Assembly: GCA_005884155.1 (NCBI GenBank)
Contig: VAXD01000042.1
Span: 42,060 to 86,782 of the forward strand
Length of the DNA: 44,723 bases
Source of the DNA: Actinomycetota bacterium
GTDB lineage: Bacteria > Actinomycetota > Thermoleophilia > Gaiellales > Gaiellaceae
Direction: 5' to 3'
Part shown: positions 1 to 7,937 of the stretch, one piece after another
How the letters are laid out: each line of letters opens with the position of its first letter
How positions within the stretch are numbered: the stretch's first letter is position 1
Position numbers and translations under genes: made by a program
Notes under the pieces: model-generated
Databases searched by the model: none
Seen by the model: only the letters and a program-made list of their open reading frames with translations
Told to the model about the DNA's origin: nothing

Positions 1-181
1 ACGGGTTGTAGCCGGAGAGCGCGAGGATGATCCCGCCGATCACGAACGCCATCAGCGCCGTGATCACGGGGACGATCAGCCCGCCGGCGCGCTGCATCAG
101 GTCGTAGCGGGCGGCGATCGTCTCAGGCGGAGCCGCGTCCTCGGGCTCGGGGGCGCTCTCCGGAGCTATCGGCTCGCTCAC
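1..181 (-). CDS. ABC transporter permease, BMP/simple-sugar importer type (partial, N-terminus only)
   Basis: Only the first 60 or so codons lie in the window; the gene runs off the left edge. Reading leftward from GTG at 181, it begins MSEPIAPESAPEPED, continues through a short acidic/proline-rich cytoplasmic leader, then AARYDLMQRAGG and a hydrophobic first membrane segment (LIVPVITALMAFVIGG). This resembles the N-terminus of YufP/RbsC-like permeases. The GTG start overlaps the TGA stop of the upstream ATPase gene (GTGA), which implies translational coupling. With the ATPase and lipoprotein next door it should form the membrane channel of the importer. A second permease gene, usual in this family, would lie further left. 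The family call rests mostly on context. Confidence 0.8.
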   Translation of the reverse strand, partial: MSEPIAPESAPEPEDAAPPETIAARYDLMQRAGGLIVPVITALMAFVIGGIILALSGYNP

Positions 182-1710
182 GCCACCGCCTCCTGGCGCT
201 TCGCGCCGAGCATCTCGAGGCCGATCTCCTCCTCGCTCGCTCCGGACGCATGCTCGGCGACGATCTGCCCCTCGTAGATCACGAGGATGCGGTCCGAGAG
301 CGCGAGCACCTCCTCGAGCTCGAGCGAGACGAGCAAGATTGCCCGCCCCTCGTCGCGTTCTTCGACGAGACGGCGGTGCATGTACTCGATCGCTCCGACG
401 TCCAGACCGCGGGTCGGCTGGGCCGCGATCAGGACCTTCGGATCGCGGTCGACCTCCCGCCCGACGACGAGCTTTTGCTGGTTGCCGCCGGAGAGGGCGC
501 CTGCGCGTGTGTACGGGCCGCCGCCGCGGACGTCGAACTCCTTGATCAGCTTCCGCGCGTGCTCGACGAGCCGCTGCGGGAAGAGCCAGCCCCACTTCGA
601 GTCGGGCTCCTTGTTGTAGTCGTGCAGCGCGACGTTCTCCGCGATGGGGAACTCGAGCACGAGCCCGCGGCGCTGGCGGTCCTCAGGGACATGCCCCACG
701 CCCGCGTCCAACATCTCCCGCGGGCTGGCGTGGACGAGCACCCGGCCGGCCACCTTCACCGTCCCCGAGTGCGCGCGGCGCAGCCCAGTGATCGCCTCGA
801 TCAGCTCGCTCTGGCCGTTGCCGTCCACACCGGCGATGCCGACGATCTCCCCCGCGCGCACGTGGAACGAGACATCCCTGACAGCCGGGAGGTCGCGGTC
901 GTCACGCACCTCCAGGCCCTCGACCTCGAGCAGCCGCTCGCCGGGTGTGGCGGGTGGCCGCTCGACCCGCAGCAGCACCTCGCGGCCGACCATGGCCCGG
1001 GCTAGCCCCTCTTCGGTCGCGCCCTCGCGCGGCACCGTGTCGATCTTCTTTCCGCGCCGGACGACAGTGATCCGGTCGGCGATCTCGAGCACCTCGTTCA
1101 GCTTGTGGCTGATGAAGATCACCGACATCCCTTCTCGCACGAGCGTCCGCAGGATCCCGAACAGCTCGGTCGCCTCGGGCGGAGTCAGCACGGCGGTCGG
1201 CTCGTCGAGGATGAGGATGTCCGCCCGCCGGTAGAGCGCCTTCAGGATCTCGACGCGCTGCTGCTGCCCGACGGTGATCTCCTCGACGCGCGCGTCCGGG
1301 TCAATCGCGAACCGGAATGTCTCCGAGAGGTGGCGGACGCGCTCGCGCGCGGCGTCGTAGTCCAGCAGCACCCCCGCGCGCGTCGGCTCTTGCGCGAGGA
1401 CGATGTTCTCGGCGACGGTCATGACCGGGATGAGCATGAAGTGCTGGTGCACCATCCCGATCCCGGCGTCGATCGCGTCCTTGGCCGAGTTGAACGTGAC
1501 AGGTTTGCCGCCGATCCGGATCTCGCCCTCGTCGGCGCTGTAGAGCCCGTAGAGGATGTTCATCAGCGTCGACTTGCCGGCGCCGTTCTCACCCAGGAGC
1601 GCGTGCACCTCGTTGCGGCGAAGGTCGAAGTCGACGTGGTCGTTTGCGAGGACTCCGGGGAAGCGCTTGGTGATGCCGCGCAGCTCCAGGATCGGCGTCG
1701 ACGCCTCCAC
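178..1710 (-). CDS. ABC transporter ATP-binding protein with two fused ATPase domains (BMP/nucleoside or simple-sugar importer)
   Basis: About 510 residues with two ATP-binding cassettes, as in YufO/RbsA/MglA proteins. The first cassette has Walker A GENGAGKST, a signature-like VGQQQRVEI and Walker B LILDEPTAVLTP. The second has the degenerate Walker A GVDGNGQSE, the signature SGGNQQK and the RGLDVG motif typical of the second half in this family. It should energise uptake of a nucleoside or sugar delivered by the adjacent lipoprotein. I chose GTG at 1710 (protein begins VEASTPILELRG). The longer frame to GTG 1755 would start inside a 12-bp hairpin and adds 15 residues with no family resemblance. 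The gene overlaps the permease start by 4 bases. The substrate cannot be read from the sequence. Confidence 0.93.
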   Translation of the reverse strand: MEASTPILELRGITKRFPGVLANDHVDFDLRRNEVHALLGENGAGKSTLMNILYGLYSADEGEIRIGGKPVTFNSAKDAIDAGIGMVHQHFMLIPVMTVAENIVLAQEPTRAGVLLDYDAARERVRHLSETFRFAIDPDARVEEITVGQQQRVEILKALYRRADILILDEPTAVLTPPEATELFGILRTLVREGMSVIFISHKLNEVLEIADRITVVRRGKKIDTVPREGATEEGLARAMVGREVLLRVERPPATPGERLLEVEGLEVRDDRDLPAVRDVSFHVRAGEIVGIAGVDGNGQSELIEAITGLRRAHSGTVKVAGRVLVHASPREMLDAGVGHVPEDRQRRGLVLEFPIAENVALHDYNKEPDSKWGWLFPQRLVEHARKLIKEFDVRGGGPYTRAGALSGGNQQKLVVGREVDRDPKVLIAAQPTRGLDVGAIEYMHRRLVEERDEGRAILLVSLELEEVLALSDRILVIYEGQIVAEHASGASEEEIGLEMLGAKRQEAVA

Positions 1711-1723
1711 TGGGGCGATTCTA

Positions 1724-1757
1724 GAGTGAGGGGCGAGCGCAGGCCCGCCCCTCACTC
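1724..1757 (-). terminator. Intercistronic hairpin between lipoprotein and ATPase genes
   Basis: A perfect 12-bp inverted repeat, gagtgaggggcg at 1724-1735 and cgcccctcactc at 1746-1757, with a 10-nt loop, lies 7 bases after the lipoprotein stop and just before the ATPase start. There is no T-run, so it is more likely an mRNA-stabilising or partial-terminator hairpin. This would let the binding lipoprotein be made in excess over the membrane parts, as is common in binding-protein operons. Confidence 0.65.
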
Positions 1758-1764
1758 GCAGCTT

Positions 1765-2838
1765 CTAGAGAGCCGACGGGACCTTCAGCCGGCCGGAGAT
1801 GATCTGCCGTTTGTACTTGTTCATCTCGTCGATGAACGACTGCGGCACGGCCGGGTTGATCTTTCCCACGCTCATGCCGTCGTTCTTCAAGTTGAAGAGC
1901 AGGTCCGAGCCGCCCTTGAACTTGCCGTCCTGCACCTGCTTGATCGCGTCGTAGACGCCGATGTCAACGCGTTTGACGCCGCTCGTCAGGACCCGCTTGG
2001 CGTCGTTGTACTGGTCCTGGTCGACGCCGATGCCCCAGATGCCTGCGTCGTCGGCCGCCTTCAGCGTGCCCAGGCCGCAAAGTCCGGCGACCTGGAAGAG
2101 CACTTGCGCGCCTTGCCCGATCAGGTTCTGGGCCTGCGTTTTGCACTTGTCGGCCGCGACGAAGTCCTGCGAGTAGTTGATCAGGACCTTCGTTCCGGGC
2201 ACTGCCTTCTGCGCGCAGTAACGGTAACCGGCGATCCAGATGTCGACGGGCGGGATCTTGATCCCTCCGACGGCACCGATGATCTTCTTGCCCATCTTCT
2301 CCGCCATCTTCGCGGCGAGCACGCCGACCAGGCAGCCCGACTCGTTCGCGGCGTAGGTCAGGCCTTCGACGTTCTGGAAGAGCGGGTTCCCCGACTTGTC
2401 CGCGAACGGCGCGGCTTCCACGGGATAGTCGGTGATCGCGAAGTGCTTGTTCGGGTACTTCTTCGCGACGGTTGCCGTCGCCGGAGCGAGCAGGAAGCCG
2501 GCCGAGATGATGAGGTCGGCCTTGCGCCTGATCGCCGACGTCAGGTTCGGCAGGTAGTCGCTCGCCGAGTTCGACTGCAGCGGAATGGCCGTGATGTTGA
2601 GGTCCGTCTTGGCCTTGTTCAGGCCGTTCAGCTGCGACTCGTTGAACGACTTGTCGTTGAAGTGCCCCACGTCGCTGACGAGCGCCGCCGTGATGGGATT
2701 CCCCGAGCTCGTCGTCGTTTTGCCGCCTCCGCCTGCTTTTTCTGCTTTTTTGCTGTTGCCGCCACAGCCCGCTGCGACCAGCGCAAGCACAAGTGCCAGC
2801 GCCGCTCCCAGGAGCGACAGCCAATACGTTCGTCTCAC
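1765..2838 (-). CDS. BMP family ABC transporter substrate-binding lipoprotein
   Basis: 357 residues. The N-terminus has a basic start, a hydrophobic stretch and a lipobox (LVAAGCGG), so it should be exported and lipid-anchored at Cys. A Gly/Lys/Thr-rich linker follows, then a periplasmic-binding fold of the BMP/PnrA/Med type. Recognisable pieces are ALVSDVGHFNDKSFNES near the mature start, YAANESGCLVGVLAA in the middle, and VLFQVAGLCGLGTLKAADD with GIGVDQDQYN further on. Family members bind purine nucleosides; the ligand here is inferred. The GTG start at 2838 has a very strong Shine-Dalgarno, GGAGGAGG, about 5 bases upstream, consistent with high expression. First gene of the importer operon; a promoter should lie in 2839-2902, but I could not fix one. 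Confidence 0.93.
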   Translation of the reverse strand: MRRTYWLSLLGAALALVLALVAAGCGGNSKKAEKAGGGGKTTTSSGNPITAALVSDVGHFNDKSFNESQLNGLNKAKTDLNITAIPLQSNSASDYLPNLTSAIRRKADLIISAGFLLAPATATVAKKYPNKHFAITDYPVEAAPFADKSGNPLFQNVEGLTYAANESGCLVGVLAAKMAEKMGKKIIGAVGGIKIPPVDIWIAGYRYCAQKAVPGTKVLINYSQDFVAADKCKTQAQNLIGQGAQVLFQVAGLCGLGTLKAADDAGIWGIGVDQDQYNDAKRVLTSGVKRVDIGVYDAIKQVQDGKFKGGSDLLFNLKNDGMSVGKINPAVPQSFIDEMNKYKRQIISGRLKVPSAL

Positions 2839-2902
2839 AACGCCTCCTCCGATGCCCGACAGGTTCGGGTGCTGCTAACCCGCTCGGCCGGCGGAGGTGG
2901 AA

Positions 2903-5068
2903 TCAGGAGGCGAGGACGCGCTCGAGCTCGGACTCGCCGACGAGCACGCGCCGCGGCTTCGAGCCCTCGTAGCCGGAGACGATCCCGCGGCGCTCGAGCA
3001 TGTCGATCAGGCGGCCCGCCCGCGTGTAGCCGACGCGCAGGCGGCGCTGGATCAGGGAGACGGACGCGGTCTGGGTCTGGACGACGACCTCGATCGCCTT
3101 GTCGAGCAGCGGGTCCTCATCGGGGTCGAACTCGCCGTCCTCGACCTCGACGCCGCTCTCGGGCTCGGGCGGCTCGAGCAGGCTCTCGTCGAGCTGCTGC
3201 TCGCGCTGGCCGCGGCACTGCTCGACGATCAGCGCGATCTCCTCCTCGCTCACGTACGCGCCCTGAACACGCTGCAGACGGGAGGTGCCGAGCGGCTTGA
3301 AGAGCATGTCGCGCTGGCCGAGCAGGCTCTCGGCGCCGGCCTGATCGAGGATCACGCGCGAGTCGGTCTGGCTCGAGACGGCAAAGGCGATCCGGCTGGG
3401 GACGTTCGCCTTGATCATCCCGGTGATCACGTCGACCGACGGGCGTTGGGTCGCGAGCACGAGGTGAATGCCGACGGCGCGGGACTTCTGCGCGAGGCGG
3501 ATGACGCAGTCCTCGACTTCCTGCGGCGAGATCATCATCAGGTCGGCGAGCTCGTCGATCACGACCAGGAGGTACGGGAGCTGCTGCTCACCGCGCGAGC
3601 GCAGGGCGCGGTTCGCCTCGGGCAGGTTGCGCGCGCGTACCTTGGAGAGCTGCTCGTAGCGGCGCTCCATCTCCGCGACGACGTTGCGCAGGACGGCGGC
3701 CGCCTCCTTCGGGCTCGAGACGACCGGTGTGAGCAGGTGCGGGATCGACTCGTAGTAGCCGAGCTCGATCCGCTTCGGGTCGATCAGGATCATGCGCACG
3801 TCGTCCGGGCTCGAGCGGAGCAGCACCGAGGTCAGCATCGTGTTGATGCAGCCCGACTTGCCCGAGCCGGTGGTTCCGGCGATCAGGATGTGCGGCATGC
3901 GCGCGAGGTCGGTCCAGACCGCCTGCCCGGAGATGTCCTTGCCGAGCCAGACTGAGAGCGGGCTCGAGCTCTGCGGCAGGTCCTCGAAGATGTCGCCGAG
4001 CGTGACGAGGTTCGGGCTCTGGTTCGGCAGCTCGACGCCGACCGCCTGCTTGCCGGGGATCGGGGCGAGGATGCGAATCTCCGTGGTGGCGAGCGCGTAC
4101 GAGAGGTCGTCCTTGAGCGCGGCAACCTTCGCCACCTTCGTTCCGGGCGCGAGCTGCAGCTCGTAGCGGGTCACCCTCGGGCCGGAGATGCGGCCGACGA
4201 CGGTGGCTTCGACCCCGAAGTTTCCGAGCGTCTGGACGAGTGCGTCGGCGACGCGCGCGCTCTGGTCGGAGTTACCGTTGCCGCCCGGCGGCGACTTCCG
4301 CAAGAGAGCGCGATCGGGTAGTTGGTAGTCGGCCGCGGGCTGCGGTGCCGCGTCGAAGAGGCTCGTCTCGTCAGGCTCCGGCTCGGGCTCCGGCTCGACC
4401 AGGAGCGGCTGCGGCTCGGTTTCGGCGACGAGCTCGGGGTACTCGTCGACGACGTCGATCGGCGGGCGCAGCGGCTTGGGTGCGGCGTCGCCGTCGATCA
4501 CGCGCAGCGCGGGCACGGGCCGCTGCAAGGAACGGCGCGCGGCCTGATGGACGGCGCGGCCGGAGGAGCGCAGGATCGCGCCCGCGGAGGCGCCGGTCAG
4601 CAGGAGGGCGCCGATCAGCAGCGCGAGCACGCCGACGATCGCGACGCCGGTGCCGCCGAGGGCGAGCCCGAGCCCGCCTCCGATCACGGTGCCCGCGTAC
4701 CCGCCGTCCGACTTGCCGAGCGTCAGCATCAAGCCGAGGAAAAGGACGACCATGCCGGTGCGGAACGGCCGCACGTCGACGAGGTCGCTGCGCGCGACCA
4801 TCAAGAGGCCGACGATCGCGAGCGCGGCCGGTAGCCCGAGCGCAGCCTGTCCGATCAGCGCGTCGAGACCGTCGGCGATCCAGGCGCCGACGTAGCCGCC
4901 GTTCCAGCCCGCCCAAAGGACGGCGCCGAGGAAGATCCCGACCGCAAGCAGGCCGAGGCCGACCAGCTCGGGGTGCTGGTGGCCGCGCGGCTTCTTCGCC
5001 CGCTTCGAGCGCCTGACGCGCCTGGGCATGCGCGGCTTGAGCGTGCGTCTCTTGCGACGTCGCGCCAT
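2903..5068 (-). CDS. ftsK: DNA translocase FtsK/SpoIIIE
   Basis: About 721 residues. A very basic N-terminus (ARRRKRRTLKPR) precedes about four membrane segments (residues roughly 35-165). A variable acidic/proline linker follows, then the RecA-like motor: Walker A GTTGSGKSG near residue 395, Walker B MILIDPKRIEL, and ATQRPSVDVITGMIKANVP. The C-terminal gamma winged helix (LLDKAIEVVVQ...RRLRVGYTRAGRLIDMLE) is intact. The protein pumps DNA at the division septum and activates dimer resolution. ATG at 5068 was chosen because the longer frame to 5140 would overlap the upstream gene and adds a non-conserved Ser/Ala/Arg stretch. Position downstream of rnj matches a common dapA-rnj-ftsK order. Confidence 0.96.
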   Translation of the reverse strand: MARRRKRRTLKPRMPRRVRRSKRAKKPRGHQHPELVGLGLLAVGIFLGAVLWAGWNGGYVGAWIADGLDALIGQAALGLPAALAIVGLLMVARSDLVDVRPFRTGMVVLFLGLMLTLGKSDGGYAGTVIGGGLGLALGGTGVAIVGVLALLIGALLLTGASAGAILRSSGRAVHQAARRSLQRPVPALRVIDGDAAPKPLRPPIDVVDEYPELVAETEPQPLLVEPEPEPEPDETSLFDAAPQPAADYQLPDRALLRKSPPGGNGNSDQSARVADALVQTLGNFGVEATVVGRISGPRVTRYELQLAPGTKVAKVAALKDDLSYALATTEIRILAPIPGKQAVGVELPNQSPNLVTLGDIFEDLPQSSSPLSVWLGKDISGQAVWTDLARMPHILIAGTTGSGKSGCINTMLTSVLLRSSPDDVRMILIDPKRIELGYYESIPHLLTPVVSSPKEAAAVLRNVVAEMERRYEQLSKVRARNLPEANRALRSRGEQQLPYLLVVIDELADLMMISPQEVEDCVIRLAQKSRAVGIHLVLATQRPSVDVITGMIKANVPSRIAFAVSSQTDSRVILDQAGAESLLGQRDMLFKPLGTSRLQRVQGAYVSEEEIALIVEQCRGQREQQLDESLLEPPEPESGVEVEDGEFDPDEDPLLDKAIEVVVQTQTASVSLIQRRLRVGYTRAGRLIDMLERRGIVSGYEGSKPRRVLVGESELERVLAS

Positions 5069-5102
5069 GCGCGCCTGCTTCGACGCTGTAGGAGCGTTCC
5101 CT

Positions 5103-5507
5103 CTAGCGGCGGCGCTGCTTCTGGAGCTTGGCCGCCGCACGGCGCTGGGCGCGGTTCATCGGCTCGGGTGCGGCGCCTTGTTCCGTCGCGGCGTCGAGGT
5201 AGGCCTGCCGTTCGGCCGGGCTCAGGCGGGAGAGCGCCTGCTGAGCCTTCATCGGGTCACGCGTCGCCCCGGAGCGCTCCAGCTTGGCGACCGCGCTCGC
5301 GAGCTCCGGGTTCTGGCGCTCGAGCGTTGCCCGCGAGGCTTTCTTCAGCTGCGTGCCGACCCACGGGATCTTCATCAGCGTGTTCGCGATCGGACGGACG
5401 TAACGCCCGCCCTTCACCCGCGCGAGCAGGTTGAGCGCGATCAGCAGGAGTGCGATCCCGGCGAGGACGAAGAGCGGGATCAGGAAGATCGGAATCGCGA
5501 GCGGCAT
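5103..5507 (-). CDS. Small membrane-anchored protein of unknown function
   Basis: 134 residues. One strong N-terminal membrane segment (IPIFLIPLFVLAGIALLLIA, residues 5-24) is followed by a basic, charged cytoplasmic or external domain. That part contains VKGGRYVRPIANTLMKIPWVG and a C-terminus rich in Arg, Gln and Ala (NRAQRRAAAKLQKQRRR) with likely helices and coiled-coil character. I do not recognise a family. It sits 34 bases upstream of ftsK and just downstream of another unknown gene, all on the same strand, so it may be co-transcribed with ftsK and act at the membrane. ATG at 5507 has no clear Shine-Dalgarno. Confidence 0.75.
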   Translation of the reverse strand: MPLAIPIFLIPLFVLAGIALLLIALNLLARVKGGRYVRPIANTLMKIPWVGTQLKKASRATLERQNPELASAVAKLERSGATRDPMKAQQALSRLSPAERQAYLDAATEQGAAPEPMNRAQRRAAAKLQKQRRR

Positions 5508-5522
5508 GCGGCGGTAGGTTAG

Positions 5523-6074
5523 CTACGCAGCCAGCGCGCGCAGGTCGTCCACGGCGCGGCCGAGCAGGTTCTCGCGCAGGTCGAACAGGCCCGCCCAGAG
5601 GGACGAGCGGTCAGGGACGGAGCGGATGCGCGCGGCGTCGCCGAGCCCCGCCAGCGCGCGCAGGAAGACGGCGAGCTCAAGGTACGCCTGCGTCACGCGC
5701 AGGGGCGAGACGCGCACCCCGGCCCGGTCGAGGACGGGCGTCCACTCGAGCAGCTCGGCGGCGCCGGGAGCGCCGTACCAGGAGCGGCCCTCGGCGCGCT
5801 CGGGCTCGAGCTCCAGCAGGTAGCGCCCGAGCGGGGCTTCCAACCCGACGAGCGCGGTCTCGGTGCGGTCGGCGGCGCGGCGCAGCGCGGCCTGGCGCCC
5901 GCCCGGCGTCGAAGGCGCCGCGTCACCGCGGGCCCAGCGCTCGAGCAATCGGCAGAACGCCAGCGCCGAGACCTCGCAGGCGCGCAGCTGGCGCACGAGC
6001 CGCTCGGCGGTCTCGACCTCGGGCGCGCAGTCGACCAGCACGTCGGCCCACGTCCGGTCCACTCGGACGCTCAC
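5523..6074 (-). CDS. Hypothetical protein, helical, unknown function
   Basis: 183 residues, rich in Ala, Leu, Arg and Glu, with no signal peptide or membrane segment. It looks largely alpha-helical. Visible landmarks are RTWADVLVDCAPEVETAERLVRQ near the start, a central RSWYGAPGAAELLEWTP and a C-terminal SSLWAGLFDLRENLLGRAVDD. No catalytic or metal-binding motif stands out and I do not recognise the family. The GTG start at 6074 has GGAG 5 bases upstream. It lies between rnj and the small membrane protein, on the same strand, so it is probably part of the rnj-to-ftsK transcription unit. Two Cys residues near the N-terminus (VDCAPE, RACEV) are not in a known motif. Confidence 0.72.
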   Translation of the reverse strand: MSVRVDRTWADVLVDCAPEVETAERLVRQLRACEVSALAFCRLLERWARGDAAPSTPGGRQAALRRAADRTETALVGLEAPLGRYLLELEPERAEGRSWYGAPGAAELLEWTPVLDRAGVRVSPLRVTQAYLELAVFLRALAGLGDAARIRSVPDRSSLWAGLFDLRENLLGRAVDDLRALAA

Positions 6075-6168
6075 TCGTGCTCCTCAGTCGTCGCTGACGG
6101 TGCGGTGCCGGAGGGGACAGTGCTTCTAGCACGGCCCCGGAGAGCACCGTGCCGGCAGCGGCGGCAGG

Positions 6169-6211
6169 CACCGGCGGAGCCGGGCTTCGCCCGGGTCGGT
6201 CGGCGCCGGTG
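6169..6211 (-). terminator. Nested hairpin downstream of rnj, containing a repeat copy
   Basis: Outer arms caccggcg (6169-6176) and cgccggtg (6204-6211) enclose an inner perfect stem ccgggc-ttc-gcccgg (6180-6194). It lies 15 bases past the rnj stop, where a terminator or mRNA-end structure is expected. No U-tract follows. The inner part is copied near the right end of the window (see repeat). Confidence 0.5.
6171..6194. repeat. Short intergenic palindromic repeat, copy 1
   Basis: This 24-base unit (begins ccggcggagc, ends gcccgg) recurs at 44648-44671 with a single c/t difference in the loop. Both copies can form the same 6-bp hairpin and both lie outside firmly called genes. Two copies 38 kb apart suggest a dispersed REP-like element, or a shared terminator sequence. 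Confidence 0.5.
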
Positions 6212-6225
6212 AGGAGCGCGAGGGC

Positions 6226-7884
6226 TCAAACCTCGACCACCACGGGGAGAATCATCGGCCGGCGGCCCGTCCGGTCGTAGACCAATTGGCCGAGCCCGTC
6301 GTGCAGGTGCTCCTGCAGCAGCTTGATCTCTGTCACGTCGTCCTCGAGCAGCTCGGCGAGCACGCGGTGCGCCTCCTCCCGCATCTCGACGACCAGCTCC
6401 TCCCCGGGCTCGCCGAACCCGCGTGCGATCAGCTCCGGCTGTCCCGCGACGCCTCCGTTCGAGCCCGCGAGGGTCGCAACGATGATCAGAACGCCGTCCT
6501 CGGAGAGGTGGCGCCGGTCGCGCAGCGCGACGTCGTGCACATCCCCCACTCCGAGCCCGTCGACGAAGGTGACGCCGGCCTCGATCCGGTCGACGATTCG
6601 CGGCACGCCGTCCGCGAGCTCGACCACCGAGCCGTTCTCCGCGAGCACGATCCGGTCCTCCGGCACGCCGCCCTCGCGGGCCAGGCGCGCGTGCGCCGCG
6701 AGCATCCGGAACTCGCCGTGCACAGGCATCACCGACTTCGGCCGGACGAGCCCGAGCATCGTGCGCAGCTCCTCGGCCTTCCCGTGGCCGGAGACGTGGA
6801 CGGGCGCGATCTCCTCGTGCAGGACCTCGGCGCCGCAGCGGGCGAGTTGGTTGATCGCGTCGTGGACGCGCAGCTCGTTCCCGGGAACCGGCTTGGCCGA
6901 GATGATCACCGTGTCGCCCGCCTCGACCTTCACCGCCGGATGGTCGCCGTACGCGATCCGGACGAGCGCCGAGAGCGGCTCGCCCTGGCTGCCGGTGCAA
7001 AGGATCAGGACGTCGCCGGGCGCGTAGTCGTCGAGCTCGTTCGGCCGGATCAGGGCCTCGTCGGGGACGTCGATGTAGCCGAGGTTGCGGGCGATGTTGA
7101 TGTTCTTGCGCATCGAGCGGCCGACGACGCAGACCTTCCGGCCGACGTCGACCGCCACGTCGATCGCCTGCTGCATCCGGTGGACGTTCGAGGCGAACGA
7201 CGCGACGAGCACGCGGCCCGTGAGCACCGGGATGATCTGGCGGAACGCCTCGCCGACGAGCCGCTCCGAGCCGGTCATGCCCGGGCGCTCGGCGTTGGTG
7301 GAGTCGCCGAGCAGCAGGTCGACCCCGCGCGTGCCGAGCTCGGCCAGCCGGCCGACGTCGGTGCGCAACCCGTCCACGGGCGTGTGGTCGAGCTTGTAGT
7401 CGCCGGTGTGGAGGATGCGGCCGCCCGGCGTCTCGAGCACGATCGCGACCGCGTCTGGAATCGAGTGCGCGACGCGTATGAACTCGACCCGGAACGGCCC
7501 GAGCTCCACCTGGCCGCCTTCCGGATCGGCCTCGCGCAGCTCCACCGAGCGCAACAGGCCGTGCTCGTCGAGCTTCGACTTGACGAGCCCGAGCGTGAGC
7601 TTCGTCGCCCAGACCTCCTGCACGCGCGCCTGGCGCAGAACGTACGGCAGCGCGCCGACGTGATCCTCATGGCCGTGCGTGAGCAGGATCGCCCGCACGG
7701 GGCGCTCGAGATCGGTCAGGTACGAGAAGTCGGGCAGGATCAGATCGACGCCGAGGTGCTCGTCGCGCGGGAACGCGAGGCCCGCGTCGACGACGACGAC
7801 CTCGCCGTCGGCCTCGAAGACGGTCATGTTCTTGCCGACCTCGCCGAGGCCGCCAAGCGGGATGATCCTGGTGGTTCCGGGCAC
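6226..7884 (-). CDS. rnj: Ribonuclease J (metallo-beta-lactamase/beta-CASP)
   Basis: About 552 residues, the normal RNase J length. It acts as 5'-3' exo- and endoribonuclease in mRNA decay and rRNA maturation. The N-terminal RIIPLGGLGEVGKNM motif is diagnostic. Zinc ligands are in THGHEDHVG and GDYKLDH. The beta-CASP part has STNAERPG, GRVLVASFASNVHR and GSQGEPLSAL, with SGHGKAEEL near the end of that domain. A C-terminal RNase J domain closes the protein. TTG 7887 and GTG 7884 are both possible starts. I prefer GTG 7884, because a -10-like TAGACT ends exactly 6 bases upstream of it, implying a leaderless mRNA. Confidence 0.95.
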   Translation of the reverse strand: MPGTTRIIPLGGLGEVGKNMTVFEADGEVVVVDAGLAFPRDEHLGVDLILPDFSYLTDLERPVRAILLTHGHEDHVGALPYVLRQARVQEVWATKLTLGLVKSKLDEHGLLRSVELREADPEGGQVELGPFRVEFIRVAHSIPDAVAIVLETPGGRILHTGDYKLDHTPVDGLRTDVGRLAELGTRGVDLLLGDSTNAERPGMTGSERLVGEAFRQIIPVLTGRVLVASFASNVHRMQQAIDVAVDVGRKVCVVGRSMRKNINIARNLGYIDVPDEALIRPNELDDYAPGDVLILCTGSQGEPLSALVRIAYGDHPAVKVEAGDTVIISAKPVPGNELRVHDAINQLARCGAEVLHEEIAPVHVSGHGKAEELRTMLGLVRPKSVMPVHGEFRMLAAHARLAREGGVPEDRIVLAENGSVVELADGVPRIVDRIEAGVTFVDGLGVGDVHDVALRDRRHLSEDGVLIIVATLAGSNGGVAGQPELIARGFGEPGEELVVEMREEAHRVLAELLEDDVTEIKLLQEHLHDGLGQLVYDRTGRRPMILPVVVEV

Positions 7885-7890
7885 CAACGC

Positions 7891-7896
7891 AGTCTA
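7891..7896 (-). promoter_or_regulatory. Putative -10 element of rnj (leaderless)
   Basis: Reads TAGACT on the minus strand, with 6 bases between it and GTG at 7884. There is no Shine-Dalgarno. The identical TAGACT-6-GTG arrangement precedes dapA. No convincing -35 is seen. Confidence 0.55.
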
Positions 7897-7925
7897 GAGC
7901 GCTAAGGCGGCGTGCTGGGCCGCCC

Positions 7926-7931
7926 GATACA
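7926..7931 (+). promoter_or_regulatory. Putative -10 element of the HD-GYP-like gene (leaderless)
   Basis: GATACA, then 6 bases, then GTG at 7938, with no Shine-Dalgarno. It forms a compact divergent pair with the rnj -10, about 30 bases away on the other strand. Confidence 0.45.
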
Positions 7932-7937
7932 GCTTCG

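Noticed and set aside
1105..3300. Very long open frame on the plus strand across the BMP importer genes
   Set aside because: It is antisense to well-supported lipoprotein and ATPase genes, is Arg/Asp/Val-rich with no motif, and such frames arise from high GC at third positions.
6286..7905. 540-codon open frame antisense to rnj
   Set aside because: Mirrors the rnj reading frame, is made of Arg, Asp, Val, Leu and His with no domain, while rnj is certain.
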